Translations under genes and position numbers: made by a program
Notes under the pieces: model-generated
Told to the model about the DNA's origin: nothing
Database searches by the model: none
What the model saw: the letters and a program-made list of their open reading frames with translations, nothing else
Shown here: positions 33,178-41,772 of the stretch, piece after piece
Numbering within the stretch: position 1 is the stretch's first letter
Layout of the letters: every line of letters starts with the position of its first letter
Source of the DNA: Nostoc sp. WHI
GTDB lineage: Bacteria; Cyanobacteriota; Cyanobacteriia; Cyanobacteriales; Nostocaceae
Assembly: GCF_015714725.1 (NCBI RefSeq)
Contig: NZ_WBKM01000390.1
Location: 1-61,526 of the forward strand
DNA length: 61,526 nt
Reading direction: 5' to 3'

Positions 33178-34104
33178 ATGAGATTTAATTACATTTTCCA
33201 AACATATTTAAATTGCTCAAATGAAACTGAAGTTTTCCAACATTTTCAAAATACACTTACAGATTCCATAACTGGCTGGAACTATTTTGTTGACTGGCAA
33301 AAAGTTTTAAGAAAATTTAATGATGTAGAAATTCATTTAAATACCCTTAACTATCTAGTTGGAAAGAATGATATAGAAAATGAATTTAGCTTGCTTTTAC
33401 AGCAATATCCTCAAATTATCAGCGCTATCCCAATTTTAATAGCTTGTCGTACTGCAAATTTTCAAATATTAACTGATTATACAAGTGGTAATTTTACATA
33501 TAAATCTTTTAATTTTAAAAGAAAAGATTCATTATCTCAGTTAGAAATTGATGATATTTTAGAGTTTACCAAAAATACAGGAGTTTTAGAGTTATTCAAA
33601 AATAAAAATATCAAAAGCATACCAGATTATGTTCTGGGTATAGAGGTAGGATTAGATAGTAATGGGAGAAAAAATCGTGGTGGAGCCACGATGGAAACAA
33701 TATTAGAAAACTTGGTTAGCACAATATGTCAACAAAATACTTTTTTGTTTATTCCACAAGCTACATCTCAAAAAATACAAGCTCAATGGAATATTAATGT
33801 TCAAGTAGATAAATCAAGCCGTCGTTTTGATTTTGCAGTTAAAAATCAAAACAATCTTTATTTAATAGAAACTAATTTTTATAGCGGAGGCGGTTCTAAA
33901 CTTAAATCTACAGCTGGAGAATACAAAACACTATTTGACTTTATATCAAGACAAGGGCATAAATTTATTTGGGTAACAGATGGGCTTGGTTGGAAAACCA
34001 CTTTACGTCCTTTAGAGGAGACTTTTAGACATATTGATTACACTTTAAATCTCAATATGGTTGTCAGTGGATTACTTGCTGAACTGATAACACAAAATCT
34101 ATAA
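33178..34104 (+). CDS. Type II restriction endonuclease, DpnII family (GATC)
   Basis: A 308-residue nuclease. Residues 155-176 (IEVGLDSNGRKNRGGATMET) and 216-240 (RFDFAVKNQNNLYLIETNFY, SGGGSKLKSTAGEYK) closely follow DpnII, which has GVEVGMDTNGRKNRTGDAME and RFDFVIKNEQVLYLIEVNFY. The catalytic residues are probably E173, D218 and E231/N233. DpnII cuts unmethylated GATC. Its place directly behind the Dam-type methylase completes the system. All HIP1 sites contain GATC, so host DNA is unusually exposed to this enzyme and depends on full methylation. Confidence 0.9.
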   Translation: MRFNYIFQTYLNCSNETEVFQHFQNTLTDSITGWNYFVDWQKVLRKFNDVEIHLNTLNYLVGKNDIENEFSLLLQQYPQIISAIPILIACRTANFQILTDYTSGNFTYKSFNFKRKDSLSQLEIDDILEFTKNTGVLELFKNKNIKSIPDYVLGIEVGLDSNGRKNRGGATMETILENLVSTICQQNTFLFIPQATSQKIQAQWNINVQVDKSSRRFDFAVKNQNNLYLIETNFYSGGGSKLKSTAGEYKTLFDFISRQGHKFIWVTDGLGWKTTLRPLEETFRHIDYTLNLNMVVSGLLAELITQNL

Positions 34105-34304
34105 ATTGTTTTCTTTATTCAAGCAGCAGACTTGTAAAAGTAGTTTACAGGAGGTAAGTTTTTTGCAAAGGCTGAAAACAGAAAAGAATGCGATATTAAA
34201 GGAACGCGTTACCAGGCTCAACCTGGCAACAAGTATAGTTGGAGATTAGGGATTAGCAAGACAGGGAAGACAAGGAAAATAACCCAATGACAAATGACCT
34301 TAAT

Positions 34305-34829
34305 TTATGCAGAAACCAAACGGCGTAAAGATTCAGCACGGCGTTTAGCAATAGAGTCATTTGGAGCAAGTTTTAATGCTTCTTCGTAAGTTTCTAATGC
34401 CTGAGAAGTTAATTTTTTCTTCTCGTAAGCGTGACCAAGATTATTCAATCCTGTCACGTAGTTTGGTTTAGATTTGAGAGCTTCTTTATACTGACGAATT
34501 GCTAGGTCATATTGCTCTTGGCTAAAATAAACATAGCCCAGCCCGTTGTAAATGGGGGCGATATTTTCTTCTGCCTCTTCTTGGGCAGATTTGAGAGCTT
34601 TTTGAAAAAGTGCGATCGCTTGAGAATACAGTTTTTTTTGTGAATAAATACTAGCTAATTCGTAATATTCTTGAGTCGTACCTTTTTCTTTCTCTAATTT
34701 CTTTCGTAACCTTGCAAAAGAGCCTTCAATCTTGCGAGTTTTCAAAATCTGGCGAAAAACACCCACAGCAGCAAATGTGAGTATACCCACAAAAATTGAG
34801 AGATAAACAATGGCTAGATTATTATCCAT
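34305..34829 (-). CDS. ycf37: Ycf37-type TPR membrane protein, photosystem I assembly
   Basis: From the ATG at 34829 (a frame to 34844 adds five residues) the 174-residue product begins MDNNLAIVYLSIFVGILTFA, a membrane anchor, then a basic linker (RQILKTRKIEGSFARLRKKL) and three TPR units (for example YNGLGYVYFSQEQYDLAIRQ). This start and layout are those of Ycf37, known in Synechocystis and plastids to support photosystem I assembly or stability. The TPR part should face the cytoplasm. It stands alone, about 100 bp from the solute-binding protein gene. Confidence 0.75.
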   Translation of the reverse strand: MDNNLAIVYLSIFVGILTFAAVGVFRQILKTRKIEGSFARLRKKLEKEKGTTQEYYELASIYSQKKLYSQAIALFQKALKSAQEEAEENIAPIYNGLGYVYFSQEQYDLAIRQYKEALKSKPNYVTGLNNLGHAYEKKKLTSQALETYEEALKLAPNDSIAKRRAESLRRLVSA

Positions 34830-34933
34830 TATCTGCAAGTACAAATATTAAAAGTTACTTCTGTATCTATTATCAGCCTATTGGAGATGAGAAAGATGAG
34901 GATAATGATTTTAATTCCTAACTCTTAACTCAC

Positions 34934-35740
34934 TTACGGTAAACCCCAGTATTGAGAGCGTTGCTGGAGCCAGCCTTCCTTTATGTAACGAGCGATCGCT
35001 TCATTCACATTTCGTCTTAATGGATCATACTGCAATCCCTTGGGCATTACTACAGCCAAGGGTTCAGTTGATAGCTTAATTGGCAATAGCCGATATTGGG
35101 GATATTGTTGCACCCAACCGCTCAAAACGCTAGCATCTGCGGCAAAAGCTACGGCAGCACTACTTTCTATTTGCTCTCGCGCTTCTTTGTATGAATTCAC
35201 TCCTACTAACTCGGCGTTTGGCACGTAGTACCGCACTTTAGCAATAGTGCTGGAGTTATTCAGTACGGCAATTTTTTGTTTTGCCAAATTCTTCAACTGC
35301 TGCACAGAGGCATCTTTTGTAACTAATACAGTGCTATCTAAGTAGTAAGGAACACTGAAATTAACTATGCGGCTGCGAGATTCAGTTGCTGTTACCCTAG
35401 CGATCGCAAAATCAACTTTCTTGTCTAAGACTACAGATAAGCGATCGCGATTCGCTACAGGTTTAAATTTGACACCATCTGCTTTCCCAAGCAAATCAAC
35501 TGCTAATCGCTGTGCCAAGTCAATTTCTAAGCCTTGTAAATTACCTTTGGCATCTTTAAAGCCCAAAGGACGCAAGTTATCTTTAACTGCAATTGTTAAA
35601 TAGCCTCGCTCCTGAATTTCTGGCATTTCGGCGGCAAATGCACTCAAACCCGTCCCCACAAACGAAAACCAAAAAAAGATGGCGGATAATACCAGATGTA
35701 ACCGAGTGATTACTTGCCATCTGTTACATCTGTTATACAT
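34934..35740 (-). CDS. Periplasmic amino-acid-type solute-binding protein (family 3)
   Basis: A 268-residue protein with an N-terminal signal peptide (basic start, hydrophobic LVLSAIFFWFSFVGTGLSAF, cleavage near AFA-AEM). The mature part has the family-3 outline: IQERGYLTIAVKDNLRPLGF, GLEIDLAQRLAVDLLG, DFAIARVTATESRSRIVNFS and the C-terminal PLRRNVNEAIARYIKEGWLQ. It binds amino acids or similar small ligands for an ABC importer, but no permease or ATPase gene lies nearby, so it may serve another transporter or act as a sensor. It lies 12 bp after rplT on the same strand and could be read through from it. Confidence 0.85.
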   Translation of the reverse strand: MYNRCNRWQVITRLHLVLSAIFFWFSFVGTGLSAFAAEMPEIQERGYLTIAVKDNLRPLGFKDAKGNLQGLEIDLAQRLAVDLLGKADGVKFKPVANRDRLSVVLDKKVDFAIARVTATESRSRIVNFSVPYYLDSTVLVTKDASVQQLKNLAKQKIAVLNNSSTIAKVRYYVPNAELVGVNSYKEAREQIESSAAVAFAADASVLSGWVQQYPQYRLLPIKLSTEPLAVVMPKGLQYDPLRRNVNEAIARYIKEGWLQQRSQYWGLP

Positions 35741-35752
35741 CCCTTGTTACCT

Positions 35753-36109
35753 TTATCCTTTAGCTTGATGTGCTAATTCAGCAACTTTGCCGAAGCTAGC
35801 AGGGTCGAGAACTGCCAATTGCGCCAACATCTTGCGATTTAGTTGGATATCAGCTTTTTTCAAATTGCCGATCAACTGGCTGTAACTCATGCCGTGTTGC
35901 CTGGAAGCAGCGTTGATCCGAGTGATCCAGAGGCGACGAAAATCGCGCTTTTTCTTTTTGCGATCGCGGTAGGCACTGCGTAGTGCCTTCATCACTTGTT
36001 GGTTGGCGGTTCTAAACAGAGTTGAATGGGAACCGCGAAAACCTTTAGCTAATTTGAGAATTTTATTGCGGCGCTTCCGAGCTACATTACCGCGTTTTAC
36101 CCGTGTCAT
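35753..36109 (-). CDS. rplT: 50S ribosomal protein L20
   Basis: A 118-residue basic protein with the L20 signature (RVKRGNVARKRRNKILKLAK, GFRGSHSTLFRTANQQVMKA, RRLWITRINAASRQHGMSYS). It binds 23S rRNA early in large-subunit assembly. It follows rpmI by 19 bp, the conserved bacterial order. infC, the usual first gene in many bacteria, is not next to it here. Confidence 0.98.
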   Translation of the reverse strand: MTRVKRGNVARKRRNKILKLAKGFRGSHSTLFRTANQQVMKALRSAYRDRKKKKRDFRRLWITRINAASRQHGMSYSQLIGNLKKADIQLNRKMLAQLAVLDPASFGKVAELAHQAKG

Positions 36110-36128
36110 AACTTATTTCCTGAAGGAC

Positions 36129-36326
36129 TTACAAATATGGGAGCATCAACCGCACGTTAAGTTCATCGCGTTCATGTACAAGTGCACTCTGACGCATACT
36201 ACGCTTTTTGTTAGAAGACTTGTGTTCTAAAAGGTGGCTTTTGAAAGCTTTACGACGGACGATTTTGCCGGTGCCGGTGGCACGGAATCGCTTCGCTGCG
36301 GCTTTACGAGTCTTTAATTTAGGCAT
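36129..36326 (-). CDS. rpmI: 50S ribosomal protein L35
   Basis: A 65-residue basic protein with the full L35 pattern: MPKLKTRKAAAKRFRATGTG, KIVRRKAFKSHLLEHKSSNK, and the final RLMLPYL. It is the first gene of the rpmI-rplT operon. Upstream DNA (36327 onward) is the leader side of a CRISPR array. Confidence 0.98.
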   Translation of the reverse strand: MPKLKTRKAAAKRFRATGTGKIVRRKAFKSHLLEHKSSNKKRSMRQSALVHERDELNVRLMLPYL

Positions 36327-36803
36327 GGTCTAACTTTGATTCGACACGATCCATTATTATATACTATTAAAATTGCTAGAACGGCAATTAAATAAATGAT
36401 TTAACCAACTGCGATCGCTCTGGATAAAATTAACTTGGCGAATCTCTATAGCTATTGTCAGGGAAAAGTCGAATTTATTGGCAAAGAGCAGTCACAGAAT
36501 GAAACAATTTTCTTTGCTGAGTATCCTTCTGATTAGGTTCCTGGGTGTCAAATGCGCGGAAGGGTAGGTGTACAAATCTCATAGCTGACAAAAAGTGCTT
36601 CTATGTCAATCCCAGCAAGCATTTCACCCATCAGTCGCCCAATTATCATCCGCGCAATCTCTGAAAGGCTTACAAAAATTGGGTTTCAGCCTTAAATCTT
36701 TCCCGACACTCTTCCCAAAGGAATTCTGTAATGCTATGATTGCTCTTGACTCGCGCAACTGCACCTTGAAAACTAAATACAGCTTGGCTTTCAGGCTCCC
36801 GCG
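36327..36803 (+). promoter_or_regulatory. rpmI promoter region and likely CRISPR leader
   Basis: About 475 bp without a gene. The repeat orientation (GGGATTGAAAC at the 3' end) puts the leader on this side, so transcription of the array on the plus strand should start here, divergent from rpmI. No firm promoter boxes were identified. Confidence 0.45.
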
Positions 36804-37790
36804 ATCGCAATTCATCAAAATCCCTATTAGGGATTGAAACATCAGACCGCTTCAATAGGAACGATTGCAACTATATGCCACTACATCGCAATTCATCAAA
36901 ATCCCTATTAGGGATTGAAACATAAACCTGAAAAAGATTAGCAAAAACCTGTAAAGAATCGCAATTCATCAAAATCCCTATTAGGGATTGAAACCAGAAA
37001 CGTGAGCATAGTAAGCTTCAACATCAAAAGATCGCAATTCATCAAAATCCCTATTAGGGATTGAAACCTAATAAAACTCATTTTGCAACATACTACGCTT
37101 TACATCGCAATTCATCAAAATCCCTATTAGGGATTGAAACACAGATACATTGAGGCAGAAAACGAGTTTGAAGCATCGCAATTCATCAAAATCCCTATTA
37201 GGGATTGAAACAATTTACAGCTTGTCAAGCTACAAGAGCAACAGCATCGCAATTCATCAAAATCCCTATTAGGGATTGAAACTCAACAAGGTATAGGCAC
37301 TGCCTCTATTTTGGATATCGCAATTCATCAAAATCCCTATTAGGGATTGAAACATTTTTCTCCTAAAAAATTCTTAAGGGAAACATAGATCGCAATTCAT
37401 CAAAATCCCTATTAGGGATTGAAACCTACACCGGCTCATATTACGCTATCACCACTTCTGGATCGCAATTCATCAAAATCCCTATTAGGGATTGAAACGT
37501 ACACCAGACGGTGAAGCAATTAAGCGGTTGAACTATCGCAATTCATCAAAATCCCTATTAGGGATTGAAACCATAGGAATACTAGCCAACAAGCAAGAGG
37601 AATTTATCGCAATTCATCAAAATCCCTATTAGGGATTGAAACGTGGTACAGCTGATCGGATTTTGCGAGATGCCTGTAAGATCGCAATTCATCAAAATCC
37701 CTATTAGGGATTGAAACCAAGAATCCATCATCATCGAATTATTTTGCATCTATATCGCAATTCATCAAAATCCCTATTAGGGATTGAAAC
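36804..37790 (+). CRISPR. CRISPR array, 14 repeats and 13 spacers
   Basis: A 37-nt repeat starting ATCGCAATTCATCAAAATCC and ending CTATTAGGGATTGAAAC occurs 14 times, essentially without change. Spacers are 34-38 nt, except the first (36841-36884), which is 44 nt. The repeat has a CCCTATTAGGG stem and the GATTGAAAC tail typical of cyanobacterial type III and I-D arrays. No cas gene lies within this window, so the array depends on Cas proteins encoded elsewhere or is an orphan. Repeats begin at 36804, 36885, 36958, 37031, 37104, 37175, 37246, 37317, 37389, 37462, 37535, 37606, 37681 and 37754. Confidence 0.98.
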
Positions 37791-37818
37791 CTAGCTATAC
37801 TCAACCAAAAAATTCCAT

Positions 37819-38040
37819 TCACTTAGCCAGATCACGAAGTGCATTCCGATACTTTCTATTTACCTTTTTATAAGCTTCCATTGCCTTTTCAAATTCAGAC
37901 TTATGAGATATGCCTTGAGTATTGGAAGAATGTCTTACAACGTAAAATTTACCGCCCTTACTATGTCTAAATCTTAGACCTTGAAAAGACGGTATTAATC
38001 TCAACCTGTTTTCAATCATACGAAATCTCAAGGTTTGCAT
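37819..38040 (-). CDS. Small basic protein of unknown function
   Basis: A 73-residue frame, MQTLRFRMIENRLRLIPSFQ and then GLRFRHSKGGKFYVVRHSSN, ending VNRKYRNALRDLAK. It is very basic, which suits nucleic-acid binding. I do not recognise it. It lies 28 bp after the last CRISPR repeat, in the opposite direction. The residue pattern (GGKFYVVR, KSEFEKAMEAYKKVNRKY) looks like a real small protein more than chance, but the ribosome site is weak. Confidence 0.4.
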   Translation of the reverse strand: MQTLRFRMIENRLRLIPSFQGLRFRHSKGGKFYVVRHSSNTQGISHKSEFEKAMEAYKKVNRKYRNALRDLAK

Positions 38041-38107
38041 GATTAAGTAAGCCCATAGCTAGAGCTTTAGTCTACTTGTCCTAAACTCAATATACCCCAC
38101 CTATTTG

Positions 38108-38255
38108 GGCTACCGTGTACACACAAGTTATCTGATCCCCCTAAATCCCCCTTAAAAAGGGGGACTTCAAGAATTTTCCCCCCTTTTTAAGGGGGGTTAG
38201 GGGGGATCAAAACGCTATTAGGCAACTTTATAAGACTTGTGTGTACACCGTAGCC
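38108..38255. mobile_element. MITE-like element with GTGTACACACAAGT ends and target duplication
   Basis: GGCTACCGTGTACACACAAG at the left and CTTGTGTGTACACCGTAGCC at the right are inverted repeats. CCTATTTGGG stands on both sides, as expected of a ~10-bp target duplication. The inside is another inverted repeat (GATCCCCCTAAATCCCCC ... GGGTTAGGGGGGATC), so the whole can fold. No transposase. Same family as 16832-17052. Confidence 0.8.
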
Positions 38256-38349
38256 TATTTGGGTGAGGTCACTTTTTGCTAACAGATAGAATATTAATTT
38301 ATTTGTATAGTGGCAAATTGTATTCGCTCAATACTTTTAAAACATCCTC

Positions 38350-40776
38350 TTAGGCTTGTTTGATCAATGCTGCCAAATTCATCACACATTCAGGAAACTG
38401 ATGCTTTAATGCTGGAAAAACCGGACAAGGCGCTTGTTCTTGTAAATTCTCTGGTTTACTCCAAGTAAAGGGAGCCTTCTGCGCCGCAGACATCCACACT
38501 AAACGCTTTGCCCGTGTCATAGCAACATAGAGTAAACGATACTCTTCAGATGTTTTCAAATGCTTTGCTACCTCCCAAGCCTGACTAACATCCGGTATGG
38601 TGGATTCTTCGTGGAGAGTAGCGCGAATTTGGGCACGAGCCACTTCTGATAAGGTAAAGTCGCCTAAAAACTGACTTTGGGGAGGAACCCAAAATCGACC
38701 AGGAATCAAATTTTCGTGGAGAAAGGGAAGAAACACATAGTCCCAATCCAGCCCTTTGGCTTTGTGCATGGTAATAATCGTCAGTTGACCGCTACGAGTG
38801 TATCGTTCTTCCGAATCCTCGGTTTCCACTGGTTCAAACCTTTCAGAACTGACGATTTCACTCAAAGCTGACAGCATTCCCCCCATTGAACTATTGCTAG
38901 CTATCTGCTGGTTTACCCGTTCTGCGAGTTTGTCAGCAGTTGCCAATTCTGCTTGGTCATAATTTAACGTCAAGGCGAGGAAAGAAATTAGCTGATACAG
39001 TGGCAATTCCAACCGAGCGCGGAGTAAACTGCGACATAAACGTGCGGCTTTTTGTACTGGCTCTGACTGCGGTGCTGCTAGGGGGCCAGGATACAAAAAC
39101 TCTTCTGGCAAACTAGCAAGGGCGTTGAGGTCTTGGGTAGGAATTAATTGGCGCTGCACCGATGCTTCTAGGGCAGCTTTGAGGTAATCGGGGGAGTGGG
39201 GCCGATCGCAAAATTGGAGTAATGCTAAAATTTCTTGAGGAACATGAGAACGGCGATCGCGTTCTCCAACGTCATAAAGTATAATTTTATACTCTTTACA
39301 TACAGTACTTAGAGCTTCTGCTAACCACCGTCCTTGGCGATTTTCCCGCACTAAAATCGCTGCACTATTTTGTGTAGGGTCTTCGCCAAATAATTCAATC
39401 ACTCTTTGAGACAATAATTCTAGGGTGTGATGAATATCACGCGGGGTATAAAGTTCTAGTCCTCGTCCTACTGGTGCTGGGTTGGCGTTAGTTTGCGGAT
39501 CACCAACATCAACAGGGCGAATTGTCTGCAAGCGAAATGGCAATTGTGGTTTGTAAGTAGTCTGTTGTCCGTTATTCGTTTTTGCTAACCACTGACTGTT
39601 GATCCATTTGAGGGTAAAGTTAGCAGCTTCAATAATTATTCTGGTACTGCGCCCGGCTTGATCCATCGTTGCCAATCGTTCGATGCGATCGCACTCTTCG
39701 CAAAATTGCCGAAAATAAATCGGATCAGCTGGGGTAAAGGTGGAGTTAATCGCCTGGTTGGGATCGCCAACTCGGACTAGGTTGAGTGCTGAGTGAGGAG
39801 AGACGCGATTCATCGCGTCTGTTAGCAGTGAGGATTTATCCCCATGTCCCGAATCACTCGCCAAAATTTCCAACAACTGCGTCTGTAAGGGGCTAGAATC
39901 TTGGGCTTCGTCTTCAAAGACGGCGAAAACTTGGTTTTGCTCGTAGCGACGAGCGCTGTCATTTTCTAAAACGCGTAGGGCGGCTAAAATCATATCGTCG
40001 TAATCAATGAAGTCACGCGATCGCATTAAGTTTTGATATTGCTCATACAACCCCGCCGCTACGCTCAAAATTGCATATTCGTCTGTAGTTTGTTTACTCC
40101 ACTCCCGTAACAATTCTGGCGATATCCCAGAACTTTTTGCTTCATGAATTACCGTATTAGCCAATTCCGGTAACACTTCTGTTCGCAGCACCGATTGGCG
40201 ACGTAACCTTTCTGTCTCCTCTCCGTCAAATTGATGACCTTCTAATAACCGCAAATAACGTCCTGGATTATTTGCAATCCATTGTTCTACAGCAGTCCTG
40301 ATAAAGCGATGACTTTGAGTTGGTGTAATTAATGTGACATTTTCTAGCTGTAAACCTGACAAATCAGGATGGCGACTGGCAATATTTAATGCTAAACCGT
40401 GTAGGGTATAGACAAAAAAGCCCATCTGCGGTAAAGATAATTTCTTTAAGTCTTTGCGGATCTTCGCTTTAATATTGGCAGCAGCTGAACGAGTAAAGGT
40501 GACAACCACCAGATGACGACGCGAGGATGAACGTTCATACTGACGTGCGATCGCGATCGCCGCCGCCGCCGCCATACCAGTAGATTTGCCTGCGCCTGGA
40601 ACAGCAGAAATCGCCAGGGGGCCAGATTGCCAGTCAGCCATTTGCTGTTGTCCAGGGCGTAGACCATTGCGGATTGTTAGAATTTTCTCACGCAGAGAGG
40701 GAAGGGGCGATCGCTCAGACAATTCTGAGTTGAGCGATTCTTGAGCCACAGGAACAGTAAAATTATAATCAGACAT
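38350..40776 (-). CDS. UvrD/Rep-type superfamily 1 DNA helicase
   Basis: An 808-residue helicase with motifs in order: LRPGQQQMADWQSGPLAISA (Q motif), AVPGAGKST (Walker A, about 58-66), VVVTFTRSAAANIKAKI (Ia), FAVFEDEAQDSSPLQTQLLE (Walker B), VRVGDPNQAINSTFT (III), LTIITMHKAKGLDWDYVFLP (V) and RLLYVAMTRAKRLVWMSAAQ (VI). These unwind DNA in repair and replication restart. It is longer than PcrA/UvrD and lacks a RecB-type nuclease domain. It is a single gene, ending 95 bp from the MITE. Confidence 0.9.
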   Translation of the reverse strand: MSDYNFTVPVAQESLNSELSERSPLPSLREKILTIRNGLRPGQQQMADWQSGPLAISAVPGAGKSTGMAAAAAIAIARQYERSSSRRHLVVVTFTRSAAANIKAKIRKDLKKLSLPQMGFFVYTLHGLALNIASRHPDLSGLQLENVTLITPTQSHRFIRTAVEQWIANNPGRYLRLLEGHQFDGEETERLRRQSVLRTEVLPELANTVIHEAKSSGISPELLREWSKQTTDEYAILSVAAGLYEQYQNLMRSRDFIDYDDMILAALRVLENDSARRYEQNQVFAVFEDEAQDSSPLQTQLLEILASDSGHGDKSSLLTDAMNRVSPHSALNLVRVGDPNQAINSTFTPADPIYFRQFCEECDRIERLATMDQAGRSTRIIIEAANFTLKWINSQWLAKTNNGQQTTYKPQLPFRLQTIRPVDVGDPQTNANPAPVGRGLELYTPRDIHHTLELLSQRVIELFGEDPTQNSAAILVRENRQGRWLAEALSTVCKEYKIILYDVGERDRRSHVPQEILALLQFCDRPHSPDYLKAALEASVQRQLIPTQDLNALASLPEEFLYPGPLAAPQSEPVQKAARLCRSLLRARLELPLYQLISFLALTLNYDQAELATADKLAERVNQQIASNSSMGGMLSALSEIVSSERFEPVETEDSEERYTRSGQLTIITMHKAKGLDWDYVFLPFLHENLIPGRFWVPPQSQFLGDFTLSEVARAQIRATLHEESTIPDVSQAWEVAKHLKTSEEYRLLYVAMTRAKRLVWMSAAQKAPFTWSKPENLQEQAPCPVFPALKHQFPECVMNLAALIKQA

Positions 40777-40802
40777 ATCAAATTTTATATTTTAAATATA
40801 TC

Positions 40803-40894
40803 AGAACTTACGCAAACAATAGCCGAAAAAATGATTTTCAGTTAGGGGCAATTCATGAATTGCCCCAGAGCGCGTGCAGTTTTGCATAAGTCTT
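40803..40894. mobile_element. Short MITE of the GCGTAAGTCCT family
   Basis: AGAACTTACGCAAAC at the left and GTTTTGCATAAGTCT at the right are imperfect inverted repeats closely related to the ends of the deleted IS at 6039-6436. The centre holds a perfect 22-bp palindrome (GGGGCAATTCA and its complement, 40845-40866). ATAT-type flanks on both sides may be a target duplication. Confidence 0.6.
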
Positions 40895-40939
40895 ATATAT
40901 GTGTATGTTGAATGTAATTCCCAAACCGCAGATATGAAT

Positions 40940-40999
40940 AATCCTCCGACTTAGATAACAAATTTTGCTTTGCTAATTTATTATCTAAGTCGAAGGATT
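40940..40999. repeat. Long hairpin with 19-bp arms
   Basis: AATCCTCCGACTTAGATAA and TTATCTAAGTCGAAGGATT pair with one mismatch around a 22-base AT-rich loop. It has no associated gene end and probably is a small palindromic repeat. Confidence 0.65.
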
Positions 41000-41052
41000 G
41001 TTAAGAACTCTGAAAAGTCCTTTTATCGGTAGTAAAACTTGATAAGGCTTTC

Positions 41053-41163
41053 CTCGTTCCCAGGCGGAGCCTGGGAATGCATTCATTGAGTCTCTGGCTC
41101 AATGTCTAACTGGAGGCAGCAGCCCCTAATCAGCCATTCCCATGCAGAACATGGGAACGAGAG
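41053..41163. repeat. CTCGTTCCCAG-family palindromic repeat
   Basis: CTCGTTCCCAGGCGGAGCCTGGG at the left and GGGAACGAG at the right bound about 110 bp, with internal hairpins. Related to 13644-13749 and 6561-6595. Confidence 0.65.
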
Positions 41164-41772
41164 AACAATGGGAAATCGAGCTTTCGTACAGTTGAAAAAG
41201 ACTTTTAGACTAGCTCCTCGACGTTGTTTCGTCAGAGACATTTTTGGAAAACTCCTTGTTCAGCTACAAACGAGTGATAGATATCTTGCAAAATGCTTGA
41301 GTCATTCCTGTCAAAGGAAAACCCATTGCGTTTGTTTCGTTATGAAACTAAATCAAAAAAATAGGATTTATTTTTTTTAATTAATTGTGGTAATGAAATA
41401 TGAAGATACCAGAAAATCTCAAACCACAAAAAAAATACTTAATTTCTTAAGAATTTTGCTCGGATGATATATCTGTGAAGATTCTTAATCCAGTGCGTTC
41501 TATTAAAAATAGTTTGAAAATTTATTTAAAATTTGATAACTATAGACTTTGGCTATTAGCGCTAAAATTCATTTCCGGGCGAGCGTGGAAGCCAAAAGAC
41601 AAGCTATTTTTAGCTTAAGTTGACACCAATGGGCAGTGCTTTGTTCTGCTTAAAAGAGTTAAAGCAATTGGCGGCATTGGCTAAACATAACATTCAACCA
41701 ATGCCCATCTTATACGCTGTTTGGACAATCTTAATAGATCACATTACTGAGTTAGTCCTGCCTAAAATTAAA
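41164..41772. other. Noncoding region downstream of raf1
   Basis: About 610 bp of mostly AT-rich DNA. Two open frames of 60-90 codons (41102 and 41620) have no family resemblance, ribosome site or codon pattern to support them. No gene is called. Confidence 0.4.

Noticed and set aside
36595..36870. Several frames overlapping the CRISPR leader and first repeat
   Set aside because: They run into CRISPR repeats and show no protein-like conservation.
41102..41380. 92-codon plus-strand frame
   Set aside because: It begins inside a palindromic repeat and has a composition unlike cyanobacterial proteins. No ribosome site.
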